A DNA stretch of 64,000 bases from positions 62,001-126,000 of the forward strand of contig NZ_BPFI01000003.1 of assembly GCF_019972135.1 (NCBI RefSeq), in the 5' to 3' direction. The position numbers and the translations under genes are program-made. Of the stretch, positions 17,622 to 26,213 are shown piece by piece. Origin of the DNA: Sulfurovum sp. TSL1. GTDB lineage: Bacteria > Campylobacterota > Campylobacteria > Campylobacterales > Sulfurovaceae. The notes beneath the pieces were generated by a model. That model was given only the letters and a program-made list of their open reading frames with translations, was not told the DNA's origin and did not search any database. Position 1 is the first letter of the stretch. The number at the start of each line of letters is the position of its first letter.

Positions 17622-17964
17622 ATATCTCGGCGTGTTTTCGTTTCAAAGCTTCTATCTTTTCACAGGCTTTCTGAAAGAGCTCTGCATGTTCGATATGCTC
17701 TGTACACAAATGTTTATATCTTTCATAGGAAGCTATGACCTTCCGGGCTTTGTCTCCAACGTTTTTACGGTTGCGTTTAATATGTTCGAACGTCACTGCT
17801 CCGTTGATCAACCCTTTTACCAGGTTGGCCAATGGATGCTTGCTTAATCTTAAGGGGTGCCACGCTTCTTCCAGGACTTCATGTGCTTCAAAATACTCTT
17901 CTTCATCCAGTAACGTAAGGTATGCTTTGAGTGCACCTTCTAGATCATCATTCATTGTTAACAT
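17602..17964 (-). CDS. DUF309 domain protein
   Basis: 120 residues, all-helical, with the DUF309 signature EEEYFEAHEVLEEAWH (residues about 20-35) and LVKGLINGAVTFEHIKRNN-like second helix. The conserved His/Glu/Trp residues suggest a metal or ligand site. Family function is not established. The frame overlaps the SagB-like gene downstream and sits 3 bp after the DUF255 gene, forming a three-gene operon. Confidence 0.75.
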   Translation of the reverse strand: MLTMNDDLEGALKAYLTLLDEEEYFEAHEVLEEAWHPLRLSKHPLANLVKGLINGAVTFEHIKRNRKNVGDKARKVIASYERYKHLCTEHIEHAELFQKACEKIEALKRKHAEIFDVLVP

Positions 17965-17967
17965 AAT

Positions 17968-19962
17968 TTACTGTTGCTCCTTCTCTATATGGTTGATCAA
18001 AGCTGTGATGTTCGTATCGTAGGCAAAACAGCTGTTGACTCTGCATGCAAGATACTTGTCACTCTCTTCGACCTTGCTTAAAACAAAAGGATAGATCATC
18101 GCTTCTATCTCTTTGCTGCTTTTTCGTAAATTTTTCATGTTGGACTTTAGTATTATATCCCCCATCTTAAGACGCAGAAAGACATGAAGCAGTTTGGGTG
18201 CTTTGGCGGGTGATTTTTTCAGAACCGCTCCACTATTTTCAATGGTCTCTTTGACGATCTCATTATACGAGAGGTCTTCAGTGAGACTGGAGAGTCTGAC
18301 CAGGTTCTCCAACATAACACTTAAGGCAGACGTATAATACCTGTCGTCAAAATCGGCCACTGCTCCTATACCGTCATCGCTCAGGTACCATTGTTTCTGC
18401 TTGTAGAACTTCTCTATGGCTTCTTTAGCCAAATTGCGGAGTAGACTGAGATACGCTTTATTGTATGTTCTCGCATAGCCCTCTATCAAGGCATCCATCA
18501 AAAAAGCATAATCTTCAAGCAGTCCTTCTTGTTTTGGCTCTTTTCCCAAAAGCATTTGATGGTAGAGTCCCTCTTTGATTCGCATACGTTTCAGAAGTGC
18601 TTCCACCCGATGCTCGGCCAAAGTAAGATAATGGCTCTCAAGCCTGGAAGCGGCAAAAAGTGCTTTGATCATCATTGCATTCCATGCGGTGATGATCTTG
18701 CTGTCTATAAAAGGGAACGTTCTTTTAACGCGGACTTCTCTTAAATATGCTTTGGCCTCTTCTATCTTCAAAGGAACATGATCCCCTGTGATATGCGTAT
18801 GGGAAAAATCCCCGTCGATATTTCCATCTTCTTCTATCCCCAGGTATGCCAATACCTCTTCTATCTCATCAGGTTTCCACCCCTGTCTCTCTAAATGATT
18901 TTTTACTTCCGCATATTCATAGATAAAATACCCTCCCTCTTCTCCGTCACTGTCTGCATCACTGGCAGAGAGATAGACACCCTCTTTCATAAAAGATTTT
19001 TCCATTTGGGCAATGGTTTCATCAACCACTTTTTTATACAGGGGATCAGTCGTCAATGCATACATGTGCACATAGACAGGGAGTAGTTCCGCATTGGTGT
19101 AAAGCATCTTCTCAAAATGGGGGATCTGCCACTGCCTGTCCGTGGTATAACGGAAAAAACCCCCGTCTATCTGATCATAAATACCTCCCCGAGCCATCTT
19201 CTTCAGTGTAAGCTCTACCATATGCAGTGCTTTTTTGTTCCCGCTTAACTTATAGATATCAATCAAAAGAGCCAATTTAGATGCCTCCGGGAATTTCGGT
19301 CTTGAAGCGAACCCTCCGTTCTCCGGATCGAACTCTGCAGAAATGTCATGGACAGCTTGGTCCATCACCCCTACATTCAGCTGCTCATTTAAATTCCCTT
19401 TGGCATTTACTCTTAATGCCGCTTGTTTGTGCTCTTCGACCAATACCTGCAATTGTCCGACGTTCTCTTGTTGCAATCTTGTAAAAGATGGCAGTAGGTT
19501 CATCATCCCCATAGCACCGTACCCGTCTCTAGGAATATAGGTAGCCAAATGAAAAACCTCTGCTTTTGGGGACATAAAAACACTCAAAGGCCATCCCCCT
19601 CTCTTGCCATGCACAGCCATATACATTTTTTGATACTTTTTATCTAGTTGAGGGAACTCCTCCCTATCCACCTTGATCGATACAAACCCCTCATTAAGCA
19701 ATGCAGCCACTGCCTCAGAGGTAAAACTCTCTTCCTCCATCACGTGGCACCAGTGGCAGGTACTGTACCCTATAGAGAGAAAAATAAGTTTGTTCTCTTT
19801 TTTTGCTTTATTAAAAGCCTCTTCTCCCCAAGGGTACCAGTTAACAGGGTTATGTGCATGCTGCTGGAGATAAGGAGAGTCTTCTCCTATAAGTGCATTG
19901 ATATAAGTATCTTCTGCCCATAAAAAACCAAAAGTGATGATGAGAAAGAGTACCTTTCGCAT
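17968..19962 (-). CDS. secreted thioredoxin-domain (DUF255/YyaL-type) protein
   Basis: 664 residues. A short hydrophobic N-terminus ([13 protein letters not shown]) reads as a signal peptide. Then comes the DUF255 signature [22 protein letters not shown] and a thioredoxin-like CHWC at about 69-72. The C-terminal two thirds look like an alpha/alpha six-hairpin fold ([49 protein letters not shown]). The family is related to human SPATA20. A redox role in the periplasm is inferred from signal and CxxC. Confidence 0.8.
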   Translation of the reverse strand: MRKVLFLIITFGFLWAEDTYINALIGEDSPYLQQHAHNPVNWYPWGEEAFNKAKKENKLIFLSIGYSTCHWCHVMEEESFTSEAVAALLNEGFVSIKVDREEFPQLDKKYQKMYMAVHGKRGGWPLSVFMSPKAEVFHLATYIPRDGYGAMGMMNLLPSFTRLQQENVGQLQVLVEEHKQAALRVNAKGNLNEQLNVGVMDQAVHDISAEFDPENGGFASRPKFPEASKLALLIDIYKLSGNKKALHMVELTLKKMARGGIYDQIDGGFFRYTTDRQWQIPHFEKMLYTNAELLPVYVHMYALTTDPLYKKVVDETIAQMEKSFMKEGVYLSASDADSDGEEGGYFIYEYAEVKNHLERQGWKPDEIEEVLAYLGIEEDGNIDGDFSHTHITGDHVPLKIEEAKAYLREVRVKRTFPFIDSKIITAWNAMMIKALFAASRLESHYLTLAEHRVEALLKRMRIKEGLYHQMLLGKEPKQEGLLEDYAFLMDALIEGYARTYNKAYLSLLRNLAKEAIEKFYKQKQWYLSDDGIGAVADFDDRYYTSALSVMLENLVRLSSLTEDLSYNEIVKETIENSGAVLKKSPAKAPKLLHVFLRLKMGDIILKSNMKNLRKSSKEIEAMIYPFVLSKVEESDKYLACRVNSCFAYDTNITALINHIEKEQQ

Positions 19963-20121
19963 TGTGTCCCATTTCGTGTATAATTATTCCAATATACCAT
20001 AAAGTGGGATAGAAACGAGAAAAATACACTCAAAAAGATCATAGAAACGAACATCCGTACACTCAAAGAGCAGATCGCTACACTTGAAGAGAAAGTAAAA
20101 CCTATTGCTCCAGACTGTTCA

Positions 20122-20343
20122 TTGGGTAGACTCACACGTCTGGAAGCCATGGGAGAACAACATGTCAATCACAAAATACTGGATGAATCAAAACTGCGTC
20201 TTACAAAGCTTGCCAATGCCCTTTTACGTCTAGACAAGCCTATGTTTGGTATCTGTATCGAGTGTGAGGGATCCATAGATATAGAACGTATGCGTATACG
20301 TCCGGAGAGTGTACGGTGTGTGGAGTGTGCGAATAACCTATAG
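20122..20343 (+). CDS. DksA/TraR-type zinc-finger protein, start uncertain
   Basis: The C-terminal part is a DksA-type zinc finger: FGICIECEG, then RPESVRCVECANNL. It is preceded by SLGRLTRLEAMGEQHVN, helices typical of the small DksA-like proteins of Campylobacterota. The first usable start codon in frame is TTG at 20122, which would cut off the coiled-coil N-terminus. The frame stays open back to 19984 and encodes plausible family sequence (KKIIETNIRTLKEQIATLEE) but holds no ATG, GTG or TTG. Either a non-canonical start is used or the 5' end is damaged. Role: probably a ppGpp-linked RNA polymerase modulator. Confidence 0.7.
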   Translation: MGRLTRLEAMGEQHVNHKILDESKLRLTKLANALLRLDKPMFGICIECEGSIDIERMRIRPESVRCVECANNL

Positions 20344-20509
20344 ACTTCATCATAAAGGACACTTTTTGAACAAAGTCCTAAAAGCTGCGCTTGTCGCTGA
20401 GACTACTTGCGCTTCGACATTTAGTGCCTCACTTGCACTGCAATTTATTTGCTTGTCAGCAGTAGGCTCTCGCAACTTGTTGCTCTTTATTGCTTTGTAA
20501 TATCGGAAA
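20344..20509. other. non-coding gap with no recognised element
   Basis: 166 bp between two converging genes. It is more GC-rich than usual for a gap and carries no obvious terminator with a T run. An open frame reading through it (20309-20500) has no homology that I recognise and starts inside the DksA-like gene. Confidence 0.4.
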
Positions 20510-21163
20510 CTATAAACTTTCTATATTTCCTACCACTTTGCCTACGATCGTCACTTCATCAGGAGAGATCGCCTGGGGCGGATACATACTGTTATCGGAG
20601 ATAAGCGCTATCATCCCATCGGCGCGCTGCTGGATACGTTTGATGAACAGCCCTCCCGTAGTGGATGCGATGAAGATGCCGTTTTTGTTGATGTTGGTTT
20701 GTGTTCTATCGATGAAAACGATGCTTCCATCCTGCAAAGTCGGCTCCATCGATTCGCCATCCACATGGATCGCTTCAAGGTCAGTATTCCCCAGTCCTAC
20801 CATATTGTGCATGATCTTCTCATCGATATTGATCACTTCATAGTTCTCATCAAAGACCTCTGCACCCCCTCCCGCGCTCGCACGGATATCTGAAAAGTAG
20901 TGCACCTGGAAAAATTTCTCAGTCTCCTCTTTAAGCATATCCACAGCCTGGTCAAAAAAGAGCCAGTTCACAGAGATCTTCTTAAGCGCACAGAACTCCA
21001 GTATCTCTTCATAAGGAATGGAGTTTCGTTTTTTCATGGTCGCAAACGTTGCCTGAGGGATATGCAGCGCATTAGCCACATCTTTGTCAAACACTTTTTT
21101 ACCTATAGTACTCTCAGAGAGCACATCTTTTAACTTTTCGATAATTTCGCTCAATACTAACAT
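20510..21163 (-). CDS. LexA/CI-like S24-family repressor
   Basis: 217 residues from an ATG with an AAGGAG site. The N-terminal helix-turn-helix covers about 20-50 (VFDKDVANALHIPQATFATMKKR). An S24 peptidase domain covers about 125-215. It has the catalytic Ser138 in GESMEPTL and Lys175 in GGLFIKRI, 37 residues apart, the same spacing as E. coli LexA Ser119/Lys156. An Ala97-Gly98 pair in ASAGGGA upstream could be the self-cleavage site. It probably represses its own promoter, where three operator-like repeats lie. A related palindrome precedes recA. No phage genes are nearby. Confidence 0.85.
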   Translation of the reverse strand: MLVLSEIIEKLKDVLSESTIGKKVFDKDVANALHIPQATFATMKKRNSIPYEEILEFCALKKISVNWLFFDQAVDMLKEETEKFFQVHYFSDIRASAGGGAEVFDENYEVINIDEKIMHNMVGLGNTDLEAIHVDGESMEPTLQDGSIVFIDRTQTNINKNGIFIASTTGGLFIKRIQQRADGMIALISDNSMYPPQAISPDEVTIVGKVVGNIESL

Positions 21164-21185
21164 TTTAACTCCTTTTTTTATTATA

Positions 21186-21278
21186 TATGACAAATTATAA
21201 GATATTTTTCTTAAAAGTATGACAATTTGACATATTTTTAAAATATTTTACTATTTATTTATACAATTTGACATATTT
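21186..21278. promoter_or_regulatory. operator cluster of the S24 repressor gene
   Basis: Three operator-like sequences lie in the divergent promoter. The best is TATGACAATTTGACATA at 21218-21234, centred at 21226 and flanked by A and T runs. A second copy shares ACAATTTGACATATTT (21263-21278; first copy 21222-21237). A weaker left-half match TATGACAAATTATA is at 21186-21199. Centre spacings are about 32 and 41 bp, near three and four helical turns. The weak site overlaps a TATAAT -10 candidate (21194-21199, minus strand). This resembles a three-site autorepressor control region. Confidence 0.65.
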
Positions 21279-21296
21279 AAATGCAAAGGATTGACC

Positions 21297-21410
21297 ATGA
21301 TCTACTCAAAAAATAAAGAATTGTTAAGCTATGCGATCAAAATGGGATGTAAAACAGCGGCAGAGTTTGCCATGTTTTTGAAAGCAAGAGAGTCTATCCT
21401 CTCTCTATAA
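21297..21410 (+). CDS. 37-residue protein divergent from the S24 repressor
   Basis: ATG with an AAAGGA ribosome-binding site, encoding MIYSKNKELLSYAIKMG and then CKTAAEFAMFLKARESILSL before the stop. It is probably helical and has no transmembrane segment. The start lies 18 bp after the last operator-like repeat, so the repressor would control it. It is positioned like a Cro-type or effector micro-gene. No family is recognised. It converges with moeA. Confidence 0.5.
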   Translation: MIYSKNKELLSYAIKMGCKTAAEFAMFLKARESILSL

Positions 21411-21431
21411 TAGTAGGGAAGCGTAGAGTCC

Positions 21432-22634
21432 TTACCCAAAAAGCAGAACGCTCACCTCATCACCTGCTTCCTTAGAAGTGTCATCCTCAGAGGTCACAAG
21501 CAGTGCTGCATCGCCAAGCATATTTGTGAGGATAGCGGAGGAGCCTACTTTTTTACCCTCAAAGTCAACATAGTATCTTTCTTCTTCCAAAGAGACATTG
21601 CATGCAGTAAATTCTGCTTTTTTTGCACGTTTGACAAACGGCTCTTTGAGTGTTGCTTTGACTCTGTGCATCGCACATCTGCCTTGCTGCAACTTCTCGA
21701 TGATCGGCACAAGGTAAAGCAGTGCGGTCACTGTCGAAGAATAGGCAAATCCCGGAAGTCCGATGATAAATTTATCATCCTTGCGTGCGACCATAATGTG
21801 CTGTCCGGGCTTCACACGTACGCCTTTAAACACGACATCGCACCCAAGCTCATAGATGACATCTTTCACAAAGTCAAAGTCACCCACACTCACGCCACCG
21901 GTGGTTACCACAATATCCGCTTTATCCAATGCAGCAGAAATGTTTTTTGTGATGGTCTCTTTATCATCCTTGATACACCCTAGCTGCAGAGGCACACCAT
22001 CATACTTCTTGACAATCGCTTCCAGGATATAGTTATTGGATGAACGGATCTGCGCATCACTTGTCTGTTCTTCACCCAGCTCTAGTAACTCTGATCCTGT
22101 AGAGATGATAGCCACTGTTGGCTTCTCATACACTGTGACGGTTGGGATATTCAGGCTTGCCATCACCCCGATCTGTGGGAAATCTATTTTCGTTCCTTTG
22201 GGAATAAGCATCTGCCCTTTCGCATAGTTCTCACCCGGTTCACGGACAGAGAACCCTTGCGGCACTTCTGTCTTGATGATGATCTCATCACCGTCCACTT
22301 CCACATTTTCTATCGGAATGAGCGTATCCGCACCATGCGGCATCAGTGAACCTGTAAAGGTTTTGATGCACATACCGCTTACCACTTCTTCCTTCAGGTC
22401 AGATCCTGCAGGGTTGATACTCCCGATCTTCAGTCTGCCAAGACCTAGATCTTTATGGAGTACCGCATACCCGTCCATCGCAGAAGTGAGAAATTCAGGA
22501 GAGTTATGGTCTGCTACAATATCCTCTGCGAGTATATACCCCTGTGCATCCATTAAAGGGAGTTGTTTTGTTTTATAATTTTCGATAGCAAGATCGTCTA
22601 TCATCTGCATCGATTCATCAAAGTGCATAAACAT
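21432..22634 (-). CDS. moeA: molybdopterin molybdenumtransferase MoeA
   Basis: 400 residues with the MoeA domain order. N-terminal domain: LPLMDAQGYILAEDIVADHNSPEF and TSAMDGYAV. Catalytic MPT-binding-like domain: VAIISTGSELLELGE, SSNNYILEAIVKKY, VVTTGGVSVGDFDFV and LPGFAYSSTVTALLYLVP. A C-terminal barrel follows. MoeA inserts molybdate into adenylylated molybdopterin. An AAGGACAATA site precedes the start. It follows moaE-moaD in the same direction, so the three probably form one operon. Confidence 0.95.
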   Translation of the reverse strand: MFMHFDESMQMIDDLAIENYKTKQLPLMDAQGYILAEDIVADHNSPEFLTSAMDGYAVLHKDLGLGRLKIGSINPAGSDLKEEVVSGMCIKTFTGSLMPHGADTLIPIENVEVDGDEIIIKTEVPQGFSVREPGENYAKGQMLIPKGTKIDFPQIGVMASLNIPTVTVYEKPTVAIISTGSELLELGEEQTSDAQIRSSNNYILEAIVKKYDGVPLQLGCIKDDKETITKNISAALDKADIVVTTGGVSVGDFDFVKDVIYELGCDVVFKGVRVKPGQHIMVARKDDKFIIGLPGFAYSSTVTALLYLVPIIEKLQQGRCAMHRVKATLKEPFVKRAKKAEFTACNVSLEEERYYVDFEGKKVGSSAILTNMLGDAALLVTSEDDTSKEAGDEVSVLLFG

Positions 22635-22653
22635 TATTGTCCTTCTTCTTTAC

Positions 22654-22670
22654 ATTGAACAAAGTTCAAT
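22654..22670. terminator. small hairpin in the moaE-moeA gap
   Basis: ATTGAAC (22654-22660) and GTTCAAT (22664-22670) form a perfect 7-bp stem with an AAA loop in the 84-bp gap between moaE and moeA. It is close to the moeA ribosome-binding site, so it may affect translation or transcript processing more than termination. Confidence 0.3.
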
Positions 22671-22718
22671 CCACATTCATCTCACCGAAGCTTCGTCGTC
22701 GCCTCAGTATATATTTTA

Positions 22719-23168
22719 TTAACTTAACAATCCAGCACCATCCATAGGGGTGCTTCTGTCAGCAGCGTAGATACGTTCACCGTTTTTTACGTCATACTTC
22801 CAGATAGGCGCATTGGCTTTAAAGTCTTCCACAAACTCATCTATGAGCTCCAGTGCGACTCTGCGTTTAGGAGAAAATACCGCACTCACATAAGAAGAGG
22901 TATGCACAGGCACATCCCCAATGGAGTGTGCCATCTTGACTACGGCACCGCGTCTGGCTGCTTTCTCTTGCCATGCTTCAAACCAACCCTTAAGCACAGG
23001 TTCATAGATATCGAAGCTGAGTGCTTCTATATCATCTTCTGCACGTATCGTGCCCACAAAAGGGATATAGGCGCCATAGTTTGACTCCGCCTCTTCATCG
23101 AGCCAGCGGCCAAATATCTCTTTGACATCTAAGGGACCATGATAAAGCTCCACGCTTATCCACCGCAC
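22719..23168 (-). CDS. moaE: molybdopterin synthase catalytic subunit MoaE
   Basis: 149 residues matching MoaE: GAYIPFVGTIRAED, LSFDIYEPVLKGWFEAW, HSIGDVPVHTSSYVSAVFSPKRRVALELIDEFVEDFKANAPIWKYD and a C-terminal basic/Asp segment. With MoaD it adds two sulfurs to cyclic pyranopterin monophosphate. Its start overlaps the 3' end of moaD by 13 bp, consistent with production as a 1:1 complex. Confidence 0.95.
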   Translation of the reverse strand: MRWISVELYHGPLDVKEIFGRWLDEEAESNYGAYIPFVGTIRAEDDIEALSFDIYEPVLKGWFEAWQEKAARRGAVVKMAHSIGDVPVHTSSYVSAVFSPKRRVALELIDEFVEDFKANAPIWKYDVKNGERIYAADRSTPMDGAGLLS

Positions 23169-23377
23169 ACAGGAGGCAAGATAGAGATCCTATCGCCATC
23201 TTTAAGTTCAGTTGACAGATCGTTCACCATCGTATCATTCAGTGCTACGGCACATTTATCCAGCCATTGTGTCAAACTGGTGTCTTCTTTGAGTTGCGCG
23301 GAAACCTCTGCCAATGTCGAGGCTTCCATCTCCATGGATTCTTTACCGATGGGACCTAAAAATTCTACTTTTATCAT
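23156..23377 (-). CDS. moaD: molybdopterin synthase sulfur carrier subunit MoaD
   Basis: 73 residues with a ubiquitin-like fold pattern ending DGDRISILPPVCGG. The terminal Gly-Gly is the site of thiocarboxylation, and the stop follows it directly. The start MIKVEFLGPIG has an AAAGAG site; an upstream in-frame TTG is less likely. First gene of the moaD-moaE-moeA unit, divergent from mqnA. Confidence 0.94.
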   Translation of the reverse strand: MIKVEFLGPIGKESMEMEASTLAEVSAQLKEDTSLTQWLDKCAVALNDTMVNDLSTELKDGDRISILPPVCGG

Positions 23378-23485
23378 AAATAACTCTTTCAAAATAAGGA
23401 GTATTTCATCCCCAATAATGACGCGATTATAAAAGTTGTTTGCTATAATTACGCTTAAAGAGGATTTTGAGAGGAGCTTCGTACT

Positions 23486-24148
23486 GTGCTATTTGGGTCT
23501 ATCAGCTATCTTAATCTTCTCCCTTTCCAAGTCTTCTTAAAACGTTCTATCTCTCACAATGCTTCCAAGATGACCTTTGGTTATAAGCGTGCAGTCCCTT
23601 CACAGATCAACAAAGCACTCAAAAGAAGAGAGGTCAATGCAGCATTTATCTCTTCAGTCGCTTCAGTCAACTGTAAATGTACCGACCTTGGTATCATCGC
23701 AGATCAAAAAGTCTATAGTGTGTTGCTTTTAGCAGGAGAAAATGAAACCGACCCGGCATCAGCCACATCCAATCAACTGGCACGTGTGTTGGATCTTCAA
23801 GGGAAAGTACTGATAGGAGATGCTGCACTCAAACATTATCTACAGACAGGGGAAGGTATTGACCTGGCTGAAGCCTGGTACAAAGAGACCGGTCTTCCTT
23901 TTGTCTTCGCCAGACTCTGCTATAACAAACATGAAGAAGCGATACAAAAACTGGCTCGCAGATTTGCACAAAGCAAAGTCAAGATCCCCCAGTACATCCT
24001 CAAAAAAGAAGCAAAAAAAAGAGGTATCACGCCCAAGCAGCTCACCTGGTATTTGGCTCATATCCACTACACCATGGATGACAAAGCAAAGAAATCTTTG
24101 AAACTGTTTTTGAAAAAAAGCAGAAAAATTCGTCCTTCTCGGGCTTGA
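23486..24148 (+). CDS. mqnA: chorismate dehydratase MqnA
   Basis: 220 residues. MLFGSISYLNLLPFQVFLK at the N-terminus and AAFISSVASVNCKCTDLGIIADQKVYSVLLLAG are MqnA-like. The central IGDAALKHYLQTGEG and DLAEAWYKETGLPFVFA blocks are diagnostic. MqnA converts chorismate to 3-enolpyruvylbenzoate, the first step of the futalosine route to menaquinone. The start is GTG, about 10 bp after GAGGAG. The partner mqnD lies at 51.5 kb, so the pathway genes are scattered. Confidence 0.92.
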   Translation: MLFGSISYLNLLPFQVFLKRSISHNASKMTFGYKRAVPSQINKALKRREVNAAFISSVASVNCKCTDLGIIADQKVYSVLLLAGENETDPASATSNQLARVLDLQGKVLIGDAALKHYLQTGEGIDLAEAWYKETGLPFVFARLCYNKHEEAIQKLARRFAQSKVKIPQYILKKEAKKRGITPKQLTWYLAHIHYTMDDKAKKSLKLFLKKSRKIRPSRA

Positions 24149-24390
24149 CCCGGGAATCTACAAACTCTATCTAAATGCAACATATACATTTTATACGATT
24201 CGTGATCTACTTTTTTATAAAAATAGGCGCCCTGAAAGAAGTGCCCTTGGGGTGCAAAAAGCGTCATGGCTCTCGATGTAATCCCGCAGGAACCAGGACA
24301 ATCGATTCACTTTTCTGGAACTAAATTCCGATACCCCCGTCACTAAAGTGTAAGAGGGGTACCTGGGCGTTCGCCATGACATTATTTAGT
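24149..24390. other. non-coding, structured gap between mqnA and gltX
   Basis: 242 bp without a credible gene between convergent genes. It contains GTCATGGC (24263-24270) and its exact inverse GCCATGAC (24373-24380) about 100 bp apart. Between them is a hairpin built from TACCCC, CACT/AGTG and GGGGTA near 24331-24361. A GC-rich palindromic CGGGCTTGACCCG sits just after mqnA. It could be a degraded repeat unit, bidirectional terminator or small RNA. Confidence 0.4.
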
Positions 24391-25776
24391 TTATACTGTT
24401 GCGATCGCTTTTTCTATACGTGCTATCGTTTCATCCACACCTAAAATGGCCATGATCTCATCAAGTCCGGACCCTGTCATAGAACCAAGAAGACTCACAC
24501 GCAACGGCATACCTATCTTACCAAAGCCTATCTCTTTGGTCTCAACGATTTTTTCCATCACTTCATGGTAATCACAAGGAAGGTGCAGTGTCTTATCCCA
24601 GTTTTTCAACATCGAAGCAAAATCATTCAAGATCTCTTTGGCATCACCTTTAAACGCTTTTTGGGAAGCCTTTTCATCATACTGGGCTGGTGCCGTCAGT
24701 ATGAGATTGATCTGCTCTGCAAGCTCCACCAGTGTTTTTCCTCTCTCTTTTGTTGCATCAAGAAGTAATTCGAGTTTATCGTGTCCATGAATATCTACAC
24801 CAAAATCTTTAAGAAACATCGCAAGTTCATCGTTTGGTGTGTTTTTAATATAGTGCGCATTCAGCCAAAGCAGTTTATCCAGGTTATAGTTGGATGCACT
24901 CTTGTTAATGTTTTTAGGATCAAACAGTGCGATCATCTCTTCAATGCTAAAGATCTCCTGGTCTCCGTGGCTCCAGCCAAGACGTACTAAAAAGTTCAAC
25001 AACGCTTCAGGAAGATATCCCAAGGCTTTATAATCCATGACATCCGTAGCCCCATCTCTTTTAGAGAGTTTTCTGCCCTGTTCATTGTTGATCATCGCAA
25101 CATGGTTAAATCTGGGAATAGGAAATCCAAGAGCATTGTAGACAACGATCTGCTTGGGTGTATTGTAGAGATGGTCGTCCCCGCGGATCACATCCGTCAA
25201 TCCCATCAATGCATCATCTATGGCAACCACAAAATTATACGTTGGCGACCCGTCTGCTCTTGCAATGACAAAATCATCCACTTCATCTGCGGAGATACAC
25301 ATGTCACCTTTGACACCATCTGTAAAACATATATTTCCTTCTTGGGGTGCTTTGATACGGATCACCGGTTGAACACCTTCTGGCGGGGTACCGGTAAAAT
25401 CACGGTAACGGCCATCATAGCGTGTACGCTCTTTTCTGGCCATCTGTTCTTCACGCAGAGCATCCAACTCCTCTCTGCTCATATAGCATTTGTACGCCTT
25501 GCCTTCTTCAAGAAGCTGATCGATATATTTTTTATAGATATCAAATCTTTTGGACTGATACACCACTTCTCCATCATGGCTCAGCCCTACCCATTCGAAT
25601 GCTTTAAGTATCGCTTCTGTTGCTTCTTCGGAATTACGTGCCATATCGGTATCTTCTATACGAAGTAAAAACTGTCCTTTGTTGTGTTGTGCAGTAAGCC
25701 ACGAAAAAAGTGCTGTTCTAAGCCCACCAATGTGAAGATAACCTGTCGGAGAAGGTGCGAAACGTGTAACTGTCAT
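24391..25776 (-). CDS. gltX: glutamyl-tRNA synthetase
   Basis: 461 residues. The class I HIGH signature is in FAPSPTGYLHIGGLRTALF and the KMSKS-type motif is KLSKRDG; the DDHLYNTPKQIVVYNALGF segment is also conserved. It charges tRNA-Glu. Members of this phylum often carry two GltX paralogues, one of which glutamylates tRNA-Gln for the amidotransferase route; the sequence alone does not say which this is. The start MTVTRFAPSP was chosen because AAGG lies 7 bp upstream; the ATG two codons earlier is too close. Confidence 0.95.
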   Translation of the reverse strand: MTVTRFAPSPTGYLHIGGLRTALFSWLTAQHNKGQFLLRIEDTDMARNSEEATEAILKAFEWVGLSHDGEVVYQSKRFDIYKKYIDQLLEEGKAYKCYMSREELDALREEQMARKERTRYDGRYRDFTGTPPEGVQPVIRIKAPQEGNICFTDGVKGDMCISADEVDDFVIARADGSPTYNFVVAIDDALMGLTDVIRGDDHLYNTPKQIVVYNALGFPIPRFNHVAMINNEQGRKLSKRDGATDVMDYKALGYLPEALLNFLVRLGWSHGDQEIFSIEEMIALFDPKNINKSASNYNLDKLLWLNAHYIKNTPNDELAMFLKDFGVDIHGHDKLELLLDATKERGKTLVELAEQINLILTAPAQYDEKASQKAFKGDAKEILNDFASMLKNWDKTLHLPCDYHEVMEKIVETKEIGFGKIGMPLRVSLLGSMTGSGLDEIMAILGVDETIARIEKAIATV

Positions 25777-25921
25777 GATCATGCCTTAAATAAAGTCTAA
25801 AAATAAATTAGTGAATTGTAGCGAAAATGTGGTTAAAGCGGATTATATTTTTAAAGAGAAGGACAAGCCGAAGAGCCAACGCACTTCTGCCTGAACATTT
25901 GAAATTTTCAATGTTTGAGGC

Positions 25922-26167
25922 TTATTTGACATGCTCTTTTACATTTGATGCAGCCTTTTCACCAATTCCTTTGACCCGTTGAAAATCATCAAATGAGGTA
26001 AACTTACCGTTTTCTCTCTCTGCAATAATAGCATCTGCTTTAGCAGCACCTATACCTTTCACTTCTATTAACTCTTCTTTAGATGCCGTATTAAGCTGAT
26101 CCAGACTCATTCCAAATAGTGCCGATGTCGCAAAAATTAAAAATCCTGCTATGATTTTTCTAACCAT
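25922..26167 (-). CDS. ComEA-like helix-hairpin-helix DNA-binding protein
   Basis: 81 residues. A signal peptide (IIAGFLIFATSALFG) is followed by two helix-hairpin-helix motifs: LNTASKEELIEVKGIGAAKADAIIAERENGKF and FDDFQRVKGIGEKAASNVKEH. This is the DNA-binding half of ComEA. Secreted versions bind incoming DNA in the periplasm during natural transformation. No other competence gene is next to it. An AGTTATA-N6-TATAACT inverted repeat (26194-26213) lies just upstream. Confidence 0.85.
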   Translation of the reverse strand: MVRKIIAGFLIFATSALFGMSLDQLNTASKEELIEVKGIGAAKADAIIAERENGKFTSFDDFQRVKGIGEKAASNVKEHVK

Positions 26168-26193
26168 GTAGTTCCCTTAATGAATTTATTTTT

Positions 26194-26213
26194 AGTTATA
26201 AATAAATATAACT
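26194..26213. promoter_or_regulatory. 7-bp inverted repeat upstream of the comEA-like gene
   Basis: AGTTATA (26194-26200) and TATAACT (26207-26213) are separated by 6 bp, starting 27 bp upstream of the comEA-like start, in the divergent gap shared with the WecA-type gene. It could be an operator or simply an A/T-rich promoter feature. Confidence 0.3.

Noticed and set aside
20309-20500. A 63-residue plus-strand frame overlapping the DksA-like gene
   Set aside because: It starts inside the zinc-finger coding region in another frame and has a low-complexity hydrophobic composition without a start signal.
20510-21410. Prophage remnant, suggested by the CI-like repressor and divergent small gene
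   Set aside because: No integrase, structural, lysis or replication genes and no att-like direct repeats were seen; neighbours are moeA and other housekeeping genes.
25102-25668. A 188-residue plus-strand frame antisense to gltX
   Set aside because: GltX is clearly coding on the minus strand; the frame has no recognisable motif.
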